Shown here piece by piece: positions 17,097 through 26,074 of a stretch of DNA of 64,000 nucleotides. The notes under the pieces were generated by a model, which saw only the letters and a program-made list of their open reading frames with translations, did no database searches and was not told the origin of the DNA. Origin of the DNA: Vibrio mexicanus (GTDB lineage Bacteria; Pseudomonadota; Gammaproteobacteria; Enterobacterales; Vibrionaceae); NCBI RefSeq assembly GCF_001012815.1, contig NZ_JYJP01000127.1:1-64000 (forward strand). The letters are read 5' to 3'. The number at the start of each line of letters is the position of its first letter. Position 1 is the stretch's first letter. Both the position numbers and the translations under genes were made by a program.

Positions 17097-18704
17097 TTAC
17101 TTAAGCTTTTGAGTATTAATTAACTTATAATCTGGGCCTGCAGTTTCGGCTGTGATGATTCTCAGTTCATCCACATTCGCGCCCGTGCCTTCGTAGCTAT
17201 TGAAACCACCAACGGTTGTTACAGTCGGCAGGGTAGTTGAGTAATCACCAAGCTGCTCGGCTTCCGTTACTGCCCCTGCATAGAACTCATTTGCGTAGCT
17301 TGGATTAACCAGTGGGTGGTCGGAAGTCGCACGTACGCTAACAAACTCAGGGTTTTGCGTGTTATCAATCACGTTGGAATCAAAGTCTACATTCACGCCA
17401 GTGTAGATAGTTTCAACGATATCGTTATTAAACAAACTAACACGGTGGGTTTGGTTACCGTAAACAAAGCCCCACTCAGTATCAATGAGAGTGTTATTGT
17501 TGATGGTGATGTTCTTTGGTGTCGACTGCTTGTTTAGCTCTTTACCTTGGACCTCGTGATCGAGCACTTCGTTGTTTTCAACATCAATGATGCCAGTATT
17601 AATAACAGCACCGCCGCGCAAATCCGCATTACCTTCGATCAATCCATCACGGCCACGCGTGCCAGAAATATAGTTGTTTGAGATCACATGATCTTCATCG
17701 TAGATGCGAATACCGCCTGTCAGGCGTTTCTCATTACCCAATATAACATTGCTGTCGACGACATTGGCTTTACCGTGACGCAAAGAAATTAAAGCGGCAC
17801 TTTCAAAGATGGTGTTGTTGGCGATGACATTTTCGCCGGATTTGATTGAGATAAGCTCGCGCTCGCCGTCCATGTTAATCATTAAGTTATTAACAAACTG
17901 AGACTGAGAAGGGAACTGCGAAGACTTAGAATCGCCAATTCGAATCGCTTCTTTGATATCGAGTTCATTGAACTGATTTTGTTGCTGGTCTAAGAAAAGA
18001 TTATCGGCGAATAGGTGGTTATCTGCCGTGTCGTCAGGCTTTTGAACACCAATCAGCGTGCCACGTTTCTGTTTACCTTCAAAGCGGTTGTTAAGAACTT
18101 TTCCATCTTTGCCCCAAAGCGACAGCCATAGGTAGCGAGGGTATTCAGAGCGGCGTTCATCTGGCTCATGTTCGTAATCGTGATTGAAGTAATAGAAGGT
18201 GGAATTCTGTAGCGTGTTTCGGTCACCCATCATTCGAATCGCGCCAAAGCGTTCAGCCGGACCACCTTCAGTGAACACCAAACCGTCTACGGTAATGTCA
18301 TCACCTTCAAGAACCAGCTGTACTAGACCTGTTAACCACGCTTCACCAGCGCTGTAAGCTTTGATTGTTAGGTTGTTTGCGGTCACTGTAACAGCACCAA
18401 GGTCTGCGTATTTTCTCGGTGGTATTGTGACAATGTCACCATCATGTGCATTTTCGATTGTAGCTTTAAGCTCAAGAACTTCCGCTTCAGATGCGGTGGT
18501 CAGTTTTAAACCATCAACGGTTGTTAGGCGGTTGGTCGCCATTAAGTAGTCACGGGTAATGTCCGTTACCAATATTTCAGAAGTCGTTGTGTTGGTGGCT
18601 TGAGTTTGTTCAGTCTGAGGACTTTGATCAGTGTGTTGAGCAGAGCAAGCCGTCAGGCCAAAAATAGAAGTAGCGATTAGGCCGGCTAAAAGGGTCTTTT
18701 TCAT
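17097..18704 (-). CDS. Alginate lyase / chondroitinase-B-like lipoprotein, polysaccharide lyase family 6
   Basis: A 535-residue protein with a lipoprotein signal (MKKTLLAGLIATSIFGLTAC; Cys20 lipidated), so surface or periplasm anchored. The body is a right-handed parallel beta-helix: repeated short strands with N-ladder turns (NNTI, DSNVIL, NNYISG, NNEVLD). The PL6 catalytic pair is visible as LISIKSGENVIANNT (Lys base) followed about 20 residues on by LISLRHGKANVV (Arg). PL6 enzymes cleave alginate, often MG-rich. ATG 18704 begins the signal peptide. The neighbours (IS4, two FadR-type regulators, an oligoalginate lyase fragment) point to a former alginate locus. Confidence 0.88.
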   Translation of the reverse strand: MKKTLLAGLIATSIFGLTACSAQHTDQSPQTEQTQATNTTTSEILVTDITRDYLMATNRLTTVDGLKLTTASEAEVLELKATIENAHDGDIVTIPPRKYADLGAVTVTANNLTIKAYSAGEAWLTGLVQLVLEGDDITVDGLVFTEGGPAERFGAIRMMGDRNTLQNSTFYYFNHDYEHEPDERRSEYPRYLWLSLWGKDGKVLNNRFEGKQKRGTLIGVQKPDDTADNHLFADNLFLDQQQNQFNELDIKEAIRIGDSKSSQFPSQSQFVNNLMINMDGERELISIKSGENVIANNTIFESAALISLRHGKANVVDSNVILGNEKRLTGGIRIYDEDHVISNNYISGTRGRDGLIEGNADLRGGAVINTGIIDVENNEVLDHEVQGKELNKQSTPKNITINNNTLIDTEWGFVYGNQTHRVSLFNNDIVETIYTGVNVDFDSNVIDNTQNPEFVSVRATSDHPLVNPSYANEFYAGAVTEAEQLGDYSTTLPTVTTVGGFNSYEGTGANVDELRIITAETAGPDYKLINTQKLK

Positions 18705-18835
18705 GTCTATTCTCTTAGTCATGCAAGTTGTAAAATAAGGAGGAAGCTTATTTTTATGCAAGAAAGGCGGCCGCATGGGCTAATGCCGATCAGTTAACAA
18801 CGAAATGATCGGTTGAACGATCCATTCAAAGTGTC

Positions 18836-18870
18836 AAAATCCGAGTGTATTCAATGCACTCGGATTTTTT
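18836..18870 (+). terminator. Terminator-like hairpin inside the IS4 left end
   Basis: AATCCGAGTG and CACTCGGATTTTTT form a ten-base-pair stem with a T-run ending right before the transposase ATG at 18871. Such hairpins in IS ends limit read-through into the transposase from outside promoters. Confidence 0.7.
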
Positions 18871-20184
18871 ATGTTTTTAGGACAGGCTCTTAACCAAGTT
18901 CATCATTTCTCTGCAGAGCAACTTTCGGGCTTATCTGATCTGCTTTCTCCAGAACTCATTTCCCAGTGTTTGGAAGATACCGGAATTTCGACTATTCGTA
19001 GACGAAGGTTACCAATGGAAATGATGGTTTGAAGTGTTATCGGGATGTCTCTGTATCGCCACTTGTCCATTGAGAAGGTTGTCTCGAAGTTGGACATTCT
19101 TCTCCCAGGCAAGAAGCCATTTGTTGCTACTAGTGCAGTAATCCAAGCAAGGCAAAGGCTGGGCTCCGATGTCATGAAGTCTGTTTTTACTCAAACTCAG
19201 AAACTCTGGAATGACAAAACGCCCCATCCAGACTGGCATGGTTTAACACTTCATGCAGTCGACGGCGTCGTCTGGCGAACTCCTGATACTAAAGATAATG
19301 ATGAGCGCTTCAGTCGAACTCGGAATCAAAAGTGCTCGTCCGAATACCCTCAGGTCCGAATGGTCTGCCATATGGAGCTGACAAGTCACCTTGTAAATAG
19401 TGCATCGTTCGATTCAACGTCAAAGAGCGAAGTGGACTTAACTACGAAACTCATCGAACACTCTCCCGACCAAAGCCTAACTATCTTCGATAGAGGTTTT
19501 TATGCCCTAGGACTATTGCACCGCTGGCAGACAACAGGGGTAGACAGACATTGGCTTATTCCAATGCGTAGAGGAGCCCAATACACAACGCTCCGTAAAT
19601 TAGGGCGTGGGCAAGAATTGGTCGAATTAAAGCTATCCCCTCAAGCTAGGAAAAAGTGGCACGATGCACCGGAAACACTAGAAGCTCGGTTGATAACTAA
19701 GACTATTAAGGGCAAGGAGGTAAGGTTGTTAACCTCGATGACTGACCCTTTACGCTACCCAGGAAAAGATATCTCGGAGCTCTATGGTCATCGATGGGAG
19801 ATAGACTTGGGCTATCGAGAAATGAAGCAATACATGCTCCAAAACAACCTGACTCTAAGAAGTAAAAAGCCTGAGCTAATAGAACAAGAACTGTAGGGAA
19901 TGTTGTTGGCCTATAACTTACTTAGGTTCTTAATGTGCCAAATGGCCTACGACCAAAACAAAGTAATGCCTTACCAGATAGGCTTTAAACAAGCTTCGCT
20001 GTTTTTAATAGGACAGTTACAACTCCTTCCTGCCGTCGCACCTGGAAGAATTCTAGAGGTGATGAACTATATCCTAGATATGGCTGAGAGTTTTACGTTG
20101 CCAGAAAGGCGAGCTAGAAGCTATCCGAGAGCGGTAAAAAGAAGGCCCAGTCGCTATGCGACCAGGCCCTCCAAAACGTGTTAG
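18871..20184 (+). pseudogene. IS4-family transposase with two in-frame stop codons
   Basis: One frame of 438 codons, the length of IS4 transposases, but with TGA at 19030-19032 and TAG at 19894-19896. Both stops lie where family members have Trp (MMV-W-SVIGMSLYRHL and EQEL-W-GMLLAYNLLR), so two G-to-A changes explain them. DDE-type segments are recognisable: LHAVDGVVWRTPD, LTIFDRGFYALG and YGHRWEIDLGYREMK. In the Y-(2)-R-(3)-E-(6)-K signature the Glu position is Asp (codon 19804-19806), a further possible lesion. Confidence 0.88.
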
Positions 20185-20263
20185 ATGCTTCTTAACTTAC
20201 AAGCATTACGTCGATAGACGTGCCTTTTAGAATTTAAACTGGTTTAAGCAGGAAGTAGCGTGC

Positions 20264-20983
20264 TTAGCTTGCTTCTGGCAGGCGGTGGTTATGCGCCATT
20301 AGGTGCTGAGCAGAAGCAGAACGCGCTTTGTCTGCATTGCCTGCCATAATGGCATCGTAAATTTGACGGTGCTCGTTGATACACGTGCTGCCTTCTTCTG
20401 ACGAGTGGGCAATAAAGTTAACAAACATCGTTGTTAGGATGTTGCCAAACGGAAGGTAGAAGTCATTGCCCGTTGCGTTGAATATTAGGCTATGGAATTG
20501 CATGTCCACTTCCATCCATTTAGCTTGGTCAAAGGTATCAGCTTCCGCAACTTCAACCATTCGTTGGAAGGTTTCTGACAGCTGTATTCGTTGTTCAGCC
20601 GTAGCATGTTTTGCTGCAAGGGCACAGGCTTCAGGTTCAATAGCTTTACGTAGGCCCAAGAACTGAAAACAGAATTGGTCGGTGTCTGCCAGTCCGTCCA
20701 TCCACTCAATCAGTTGAGGATCGAGGAAGTTCCAGTAAGCGCGATCAATGATGCGAGTGCCAACTTTAGGGCGAGACTCTAACAAGCCTTTTGAAGTGAG
20801 TAGTTTTACTGCTTCGCGTAGAGCTGTGCGGCTGATTCCGAATTGCTCACACAACGCCATTTCGCCAGGGAGGATAGACCCCTCTGGCAGCTCACCAGAC
20901 AGGATACCACGAGCGATTTCCCTTGCTACTTGAACATGGAGGCTACGTTTGGAGCCGCCAATTGAATTGAATGTACTTGCCAT
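20264..20983 (-). CDS. GntR/FadR-subfamily transcriptional regulator
   Basis: A 239-residue regulator. The winged helix-turn-helix at about 15-80 has VAREIARGILSGELPEGS, CEQFGISRTALREAVKLLTSKGLLESRPKVGT, and the C-terminal FCD all-helical domain contains FLGLRKAIEPEACALAA and MQFHSLIFNATGNDF with metal-binding-type Asp/His residues. It is a close paralogue of the gene at 21334. FadR-type GntR proteins in Vibrio alginate loci sense uronate breakdown products; that link is inferred from the PL6 gene and lyase fragment beside it. Confidence 0.92.
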   Translation of the reverse strand: MASTFNSIGGSKRSLHVQVAREIARGILSGELPEGSILPGEMALCEQFGISRTALREAVKLLTSKGLLESRPKVGTRIIDRAYWNFLDPQLIEWMDGLADTDQFCFQFLGLRKAIEPEACALAAKHATAEQRIQLSETFQRMVEVAEADTFDQAKWMEVDMQFHSLIFNATGNDFYLPFGNILTTMFVNFIAHSSEEGSTCINEHRQIYDAIMAGNADKARSASAQHLMAHNHRLPEAS

Positions 20984-20999
20984 AGTGTAGTTTGCTTAT

Positions 21000-21333
21000 A
21001 ATGTCTTATTTAATCCAGTATAACACTGCCTGTTTATGCCACGAAACAAATATCTCTCTAAAACGTTATTTTATTCAACTTATAAAATAGCGTCAGAAGT
21101 ATACTTTGATTTCTTTGATTTCTTTGATTTCTTTGATTTAAATTTTGCATGTTTGTGCGGAGTTGTAATCGTTATCAGGGCTTAGCCATGCGTTGAGAAC
21201 CGAGTCTCGATGGGGATCTACATCACACTATGGTTTAAATCACAGCGAGTGAGTGTGCATACTTGCCCTAAATCAGTTGAGCTACTTATGTGATATTGTA
21301 TTATTAATTAACGTTCACTTTCGAGGCAAACTC
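21000..21333. promoter_or_regulatory. Divergent regulatory region between two GntR genes
   Basis: The two FadR-type genes are transcribed away from each other across about 350 bases, so promoters and operators for both must lie here. The region is very AT-rich and includes the 9-bp array at 21104-21140. I could not define an operator by eye. Confidence 0.5.
21104..21140. repeat. Four tandem copies of a 9-bp unit (CTTTGATTT)
   Basis: CTTTGATTT is repeated four times without interruption between the divergent GntR genes. Being promoter-located, copy-number change would alter spacing, not reading frame. Confidence 0.85.
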
Positions 21334-22050
21334 ATGGCTACTTTTTATCTTGTCGAGGATTCAAGTCGTAAAATCCACGTACAAGTCGCAAGACAAATTG
21401 CGCGACAAATTTTATCGGGTGAGTTATCCGAAGGAGAAAAGCTGCCGAACGAAGTGGCCCTTTGTGAGGCGTTTGGCGTGAGTCGAACGGCGCTTCGAGA
21501 GTCGACAAAGCTGCTTTCGGCAAAAGGCTTAATTGAATCGCGACCGAAAGTAGGCACAACAGTTCGCCCAAGAAGTCATTGGCACTTTTTAGATCCACGG
21601 CTCTTATACTGGATACAAGATCTTGAACAAAACCAAAAGTTTCTTGCTCAATTTCTTGGCCTTAGAAAAGCCATTGAACCTGAAGCATGTGCGTTGAGTG
21701 CAGTTAATGCAACGGCTGCACAACGCAAAGATCTATCGGTAATCATTCAAAAGATGAGCATGGCCGCAGAAAGTTTTGATTATGCAGAGTGGACGATCAA
21801 CGACCACTTGTTCCATCAAACCATATTCTTGTCGACAGGTAATCAGTTTTACCTGCCGTTTGGCAATATCCTCGATACGATCTTCAAGCAGTTCCTTGGC
21901 GAGTCTGCAGAAGGTGGACGCTTTTGTTTAGCTGAACATAAAGCCATCTATGATGCGATCATGGCTGGGAGTCCTGATGATGCAAGGCGTGCTTCGCAAG
22001 AGCTGCTGCAAGACGATAATCAGCGGCTATCACAAGTCACCTACGCTTAA
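21334..22050 (+). CDS. GntR/FadR-subfamily transcriptional regulator (paralogue)
   Basis: A 238-residue protein closely similar to the 20264 gene across its whole length (shared HVQVAR-IAR-ILSGEL, CE-FG-SRTALRE, FLGLRKAIEPEACAL, GN-FYLPFGNIL). The start at 21334 follows GAGGC. The winged helix-turn-helix occupies the first 80 residues and the FCD domain the rest. The pair probably arose by inverted duplication; such pairs can cross-regulate. A terminator follows at once. Confidence 0.92.
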   Translation: MATFYLVEDSSRKIHVQVARQIARQILSGELSEGEKLPNEVALCEAFGVSRTALRESTKLLSAKGLIESRPKVGTTVRPRSHWHFLDPRLLYWIQDLEQNQKFLAQFLGLRKAIEPEACALSAVNATAAQRKDLSVIIQKMSMAAESFDYAEWTINDHLFHQTIFLSTGNQFYLPFGNILDTIFKQFLGESAEGGRFCLAEHKAIYDAIMAGSPDDARRASQELLQDDNQRLSQVTYA

Positions 22051-22069
22051 TCACTTTATGTTTTCTACT

Positions 22070-22097
22070 AACTGCCTATTTTTAGGCAGTTTTTTCT
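22070..22097 (+). terminator. Rho-independent terminator of the GntR gene
   Basis: AACTGCCTA-TTTT-TAGGCAGTT followed by TTTTTCTTTT. Confidence 0.88.
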
Positions 22098-22118
22098 TTT
22101 AGAGGTCATTATTTTTCG

Positions 22119-22440
22119 ATGTCTACCACGCGATCCTACGCTAAAAAGAACCTTTCTTTAACCTGGCCACTTGCTCTCAATGCGTGGTTAATGCAGTCCA
22201 TGTTGATGATAGATACCTTACTGGTTTCGCCTTTGGGAGAAATCTCATTAGCTGCATTGGGCATTGCGACCACCATCGTCGCGTTTGTTATGGGTATTCA
22301 AATGGCGTTGGCGAACGGTACTCAGCTGGTATTGAGCAGGGCGGTAGGCTCGGGTGTGAATGCATCAATCAATCGTGGGTTCTGGGCTGGTATGAGCATC
22401 AACTTTTCAGTGGCATTACTGTTCTGGGGATTGATTCAGA
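22119..22440 (+). pseudogene. MATE-family efflux transporter, N-terminal fragment
   Basis: About 107 residues match the first helices of a MATE Na+/drug antiporter: LTWPLALNAWLMQSMLMIDT, SLAALGIATTIVAFVMGIQ and GTQLVLSRAVGSG. Full-length members have about 450 residues. Near 22440 the similarity stops and the sequence passes into an oligoalginate lyase C-terminus in another frame, so the transporter frame ends at 22469. This is a deletion junction, not a frameshift. Confidence 0.82.
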
Positions 22441-23272
22441 TGGTTGGGCTGCATTCCACAACAAGATGACTGAGCGTGATAACCACATCCACATGGTATT
22501 CAAGTGTTCACCATTTGGTTCTATCTCACACTCACACGGTGACCAGAACGCGTTCACACTGCACGCATTCGGTGAAACGCTAGCTGCGATCACTGGCTAC
22601 TACGGTGGTTTCGGTGTTGACATGCACACTAAGTGGCGTCGTCAAACGTTCTCTAAGAACCTTCCTCTATTTGGTGGTAAAGGTCAGTACGGTGAGAACA
22701 AAAACACGGGCTACGAAGGTCACCAAGACCGTTTCTGTATTGAAGCGGGCGGCAACATCACTGATTTCGATACTGACTCTGAAATCAAGATGGTTGAAGG
22801 TGATGCAACAGCATCTTACAAATACTTCGTTCCAGAAATTGAGTCTTACAAGCGTAAGATCTGGTTTGTGAAGGGTAAAGTATTCGTGATGCAAGACAAG
22901 GCGTCTTTATCTGAAGAGAAAGACATGACTTGGTTAATGCACACAACATTTGCAAACGAAGTGGCTGATAAGTCATTCACTATCCGTGGCGAAGTGGCGC
23001 ACCTAGACGTGAACTTCATCAACGAATCTGCAGATAACATTCAGTCGGTTAAGAATGTTGAAGGCTTCGGTGAAGTAGACCCATACGAGTACCAAGATCT
23101 TGAAATCCACCGTCACGTTGAAGTTGAATTCAAGCCATCGAAAGAGCACAACATCCTAACGCTTCTTGTTCCAAACAAGAACGAAGGCGAACAAGTGGAA
23201 GTGTCTCACAAGCTTGTAGGTAACACGCTAGAGCTAACTGTTGATGGCGAAACGTCTGTCATCGAGCTGTAA
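22441..23272 (+). pseudogene. Oligoalginate lyase (heparinase II/III-like), C-terminal fragment
   Basis: About 275 residues beginning GWAAFHNKMTERDNH carry the core of heparinase II/III-type exolyases: CSPFGSISHSHGDQNAFTLH, GYYGGFGVDMHTKWRRQTF and NLPLFGGKGQYG, then a beta-sandwich to the stop at 23272. The pattern resembles PL15/PL17 oligoalginate lyases that release monomers from alginate oligomers. The N-terminal alpha-barrel (about 400 residues) with part of the active site is gone, so it should be inactive. A frame from 22184 extends into the MATE DNA out of frame and is meaningless there. Codon use is of the highly expressed type. Confidence 0.85.
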
Positions 23273-23304
23273 GTCTCACCACTTTAGCTAACACCGCTAA
23301 CTAT

Positions 23305-23339
23305 ACAAAAGGCTTTGAGTGATTGCTCAAAGCCTTTTT
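23305..23339 (+). terminator. Rho-independent terminator after the lyase fragment
   Basis: AAAAGGCTTTGAG-TGATTG-CTCAAAGCCTTTTT: a thirteen-base-pair stem with T-run, kept although the gene is truncated. Confidence 0.9.
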
Positions 23340-23454
23340 GCAATTGGAAACGTGCAGTTATCGATTGATGAGTATTAAGTTTCCATTGTGACTTGTATCG
23401 GTAACCCTGATACCATAGCGCGCCTTGATAGTTAGCAATCGAATTTAAAAGCCA

Positions 23455-23973
23455 ATGCGTCATCTAAAAACCACCACCCATCCCGACATCAAACATTTAG
23501 ATAGTTGCTCAATCTACAAACGCAATGCAGCACGTGCGATCGCCATTGACGGTGAAGACATCCTGCTTATGTATACTGAGCGTTACCACGACTACAGCAT
23601 TCCCGGTGGTGGCCTAGATGACGGTGAAGATGTAATAGCTGGCATGGTTCGAGAACTACAAGAAGAAACCGGCGCGCAAAATATCCACAACATCAAACCT
23701 TACGGAATATTCGAAGAATTTCGTCCTTGGTACAAAGACGATGCCGATGTCATTCACATGATCTCGTACTGCTATACCTGTAAGGTCGATCGCGAACTGG
23801 GTGAGCCTGATTTTGAAGAGTATGAAATCAAAAACGGTATGAAGGCGGTTTGGGTGAACATCCATGAAGCCATCGCCCACAATGAGCAGACCATCGCAAG
23901 CAGCCCTAAGAAGGGCATGAGCATCGAGAGAGAAACCTATCTTCTACACCTAATTGCAAAGGAAATGCTCTAG
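23455..23973 (+). CDS. NUDIX hydrolase
   Basis: A 172-residue protein with a complete Nudix box GGGLDDGEDVIAGMVRELQEETGA (G-x5-E-x7-REL-x-EE-x-G), which binds Mg2+ and cleaves nucleoside diphosphates linked to another group. The substrate is not predictable. The ribosome site is weak. It has no co-directional close neighbour, so it is probably transcribed alone. Confidence 0.88.
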   Translation: MRHLKTTTHPDIKHLDSCSIYKRNAARAIAIDGEDILLMYTERYHDYSIPGGGLDDGEDVIAGMVRELQEETGAQNIHNIKPYGIFEEFRPWYKDDADVIHMISYCYTCKVDRELGEPDFEEYEIKNGMKAVWVNIHEAIAHNEQTIASSPKKGMSIERETYLLHLIAKEML

Positions 23974-24122
23974 CTTAACGAGTAAGATTGGTTGGATAAT
24001 AACCAATATTCCTAAATCACTTCTTTCTTGAATTAGTCTAAGCGCAAATGATAACTAGGACTCTTTGCGCTATGCCTTTTTGCTCAACCCATTCTACTGC
24101 ATCGAATCGAACGTTTTACACG

Positions 24123-24785
24123 ATGAAACCAATCCGTTTCGCGATGTGTCTGCTTGCTGTTACTTACTTTTTACCTGCCCATTCTCATGCAAGCCGGACG
24201 ACTGATAATCTGTCTTTTGGCGGGGTCCAAACCCGAGTTAGCGATGATGGCTTCCAAGACTATTTTGGAGAAATCTACAATAATGAAGGGAGTAAGTACC
24301 TGTTTGGACTGTACTTTGGAGGAAATATTGCGACCGAAAACAGCTGGTATGTTAATGGGGGTGCAGAGCTGGCGACACGCAGCTCGACAACCATTAATCA
24401 AGCATATTTAACGGTTGGTCACATCTTCGAGATAGACAGCGATAAAACCTTGTTCCTAGGGGGTGGCTTAACGAGTCAACGATCTGAGCGTCGCTTGTCA
24501 TGTAAGAAAGATGAAATCATCGCGCCCTGCGATCGCGAGTATCAAACTCGAAAAGATTATGCAGCTATGGCTGAAGTAGGGTTAGAGTGGAACGTCAATC
24601 CTCGCTGGGATCTGGTTCCGGCTTATCAGTATCGAGACGTGTACGACAGAGGTCTTCATCAAGTGCGATTTGATAATCATTTTAAGCTGTCCAAGAGTTT
24701 TGGATTAGAAGCGGGATACGGTTACGTGTGGAGCAGAAATTTGTCACAGAATGATGTGAGATTTGGGCTGAACTACGAGTTTTAA
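24123..24785 (+). CDS. Outer-membrane beta-barrel protein (OmpA-like/YfaZ-size)
   Basis: A 220-residue precursor with signal peptide MKPIRFAMCLLAVTYFLPA...HSHA, cleaved near residue 23. The mature part alternates short amphipathic strands: LFGLYFGGNIATENSWYVNGG, AYLTVGHIFEI, KTLFLGGGLTSQ, WDLVPAYQYRDVYDRG, ending NDVRFGLNYEF with terminal Phe as in BAM substrates. A Cys pair (SCKKDE...PCDRE) sits in one loop. The start at 24123 is chosen for the signal peptide. Function unknown. Confidence 0.72.
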   Translation: MKPIRFAMCLLAVTYFLPAHSHASRTTDNLSFGGVQTRVSDDGFQDYFGEIYNNEGSKYLFGLYFGGNIATENSWYVNGGAELATRSSTTINQAYLTVGHIFEIDSDKTLFLGGGLTSQRSERRLSCKKDEIIAPCDREYQTRKDYAAMAEVGLEWNVNPRWDLVPAYQYRDVYDRGLHQVRFDNHFKLSKSFGLEAGYGYVWSRNLSQNDVRFGLNYEF

Positions 24786-24795
24786 TTGATGTGTA

Positions 24796-24836
24796 AAAAA
24801 GCCCCGCCTTATGTTGCCATAGGACGGGGCTTTCTA
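24796..24836. terminator. Bidirectional terminator
   Basis: AAAAAAGCCCCG(C)CTTATG-TTGC-CATAGGACGGGGCTTTCTATTT separates the OMP gene from the convergent gltS. Confidence 0.85.
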
Positions 24837-24847
24837 TTTAGTGGCTT

Positions 24848-26074
24848 TTACGCGATCAAACGGATGAAGTATGGAATGATTAACGCGTTTGCCAAGTCAA
24901 TGAAGAAAGCGCAAACCAAAGGTACGATGATGAACGCTTGATGCGAGTTACCGTACTTTTGCGCCACAGCAGACATATTAGCCATCGCTGTTGGTGTTGA
25001 GCCCAATGAGATCCCACCAAAGCCAGAACAGACTACTGCGGCGTCGTACGTTTTACCCATTGCAGGGAACACGACAAAGACCGCAACGCCCACCGCCACG
25101 AGGAACTGCGCGCCTAAGATGACGAAAATAGGGCCGGCCAAATCGATCAAAGCCCAAAGCTGCATGCTCATCAGAGACATAGCCAAGAAAGAACCGAGAG
25201 CGACGTCTGCAATGAGCGCGATTGCAGGTTTACGGGCTGGCCAACGCGTACCAGTAAGGCGAGGGTAGGAATCTGGTATTAGGTTCGAGATTAAAATACC
25301 TGCAAATAGGCAGCTCACGAACAGCGGAAGTTCGAGTCCGGCCGCGGCAACAGCTTCGTTGAGAACCGCACCTAAGATGACACAGATGTGAATTGCGAGC
25401 AGTGCATCTAAGAAGTCGTATGCATTAATGCTCGGAGTTGGAGAATCTTGGTGGGTGCCAACGTCCATCTCTTCGTTTGTATTGGCTTTTAAGTTGTGTT
25501 TTTTAATCAGGTATTTTGCGATAGGGCCGCCCATCAAACTTGCTAGGATCAAGCCGAAGGTTGCGCTGGCAATACCAATTTCCATAGCGGTATCAAGATC
25601 GAAGGTTTCGCCAATGCGCGGCGCCCAAGCGATCGCTGTTCCATGACCGCCAATCAAGGAAACACTTCCACTTAGCAAGCCGAATGCTTCAGGTTGGCCG
25701 AGCAACGCAGCAAAGCCAATGCCTGTCAGGTTTTGAATCAACATGTAGCCGATAGTGATAACAAGTAGAATGATAAGAGGTTTGCCACCTTTAAAGAGAT
25801 CCCCCAAACTGGCATTGATGCCAATGGTGGTAAAAAAGTAGACAAGAAGAAGATCACGAGCCGCAAGGTCGAACTGCACATCTACCTGAGTTGCATAGTG
25901 CAAGATGGCAAAAAGTACAGAGACAAGAATGCCACCAGAAACGGGTTCTGGAATACTGAATTCCTTCAACCAATAGCTTGCATGAGTTAATCGTCTGCCT
26001 AGAAAAAGCACTACGATGCCAAGTGTGACTGCGAGGAAAGATTCAACGCGAAGTACACCATCAATATATTCCAT
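24848..26074 (-). CDS. gltS: Sodium/glutamate symporter
   Basis: A 408-residue inner-membrane protein with about ten to twelve helices, typical for GltS (401 aa in E. coli). Family segments include GRRLTHASYWLKEFSIPEPV, FFTTIGINASLGDL and SGFGGISLGSTPTAMANM near the C-terminus, matching the glycine-rich re-entrant loops. It imports L-glutamate with Na+. GGAG upstream picks the ATG at 26074. The start overlaps the end of the patatin gene by 14 bases, so the two are probably translationally coupled. Confidence 0.92.
   Translation of the reverse strand: MEYIDGVLRVESFLAVTLGIVVLFLGRRLTHASYWLKEFSIPEPVSGGILVSVLFAILHYATQVDVQFDLAARDLLLVYFFTTIGINASLGDLFKGGKPLIILLVITIGYMLIQNLTGIGFAALLGQPEAFGLLSGSVSLIGGHGTAIAWAPRIGETFDLDTAMEIGIASATFGLILASLMGGPIAKYLIKKHNLKANTNEEMDVGTHQDSPTPSINAYDFLDALLAIHICVILGAVLNEAVAAAGLELPLFVSCLFAGILISNLIPDSYPRLTGTRWPARKPAIALIADVALGSFLAMSLMSMQLWALIDLAGPIFVILGAQFLVAVGVAVFVVFPAMGKTYDAAVVCSGFGGISLGSTPTAMANMSAVAQKYGNSHQAFIIVPLVCAFFIDLANALIIPYFIRLIA

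Larger units (their letters stand above)
18781..20208 (+). mobile_element. IS4-type insertion sequence, inactive
   Basis: The left end TAATGCCGATCAGTTAAC (18781-18798) is almost the terminal repeat of E. coli IS4. The right end, read inward from 20208, is TAATGCTTGTAAGTTAAG, matching at 13 of 18 positions. The element is about 1.43 kb and holds one transposase gene. Its two flanks (GGCCGCATGGGC on the left, CGTCGATAGACG on the right) show no direct repeat, whereas IS4 normally leaves 11-13 bp. The copy is dead because the transposase has two in-frame stops. Confidence 0.85.

Noticed and set aside
18903..19239. Minus-strand open frames across the IS4 left part
   Set aside because: They are antisense shadows of the transposase and show no independent coding signal.
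19045..19896. Reading 19045-19896 as a complete short transposase
   Set aside because: The frame continues in phase on both sides of stop codons (TGA 19030, TAG 19894) with clear IS4 homology, so it is an interior piece of a dead gene.
22119..22469. The MATE break as another homopolymer deletion
   Set aside because: Adding one base does not extend MATE similarity; the DNA beyond is a different gene, so a large deletion is needed.
22184..23272. A single 362-residue open frame covering the MATE and lyase DNA
   Set aside because: Its first about 85 residues are the MATE gene read in the wrong phase, so the frame is an accident of the deletion junction; only the part after about 22441 is real lyase coding.
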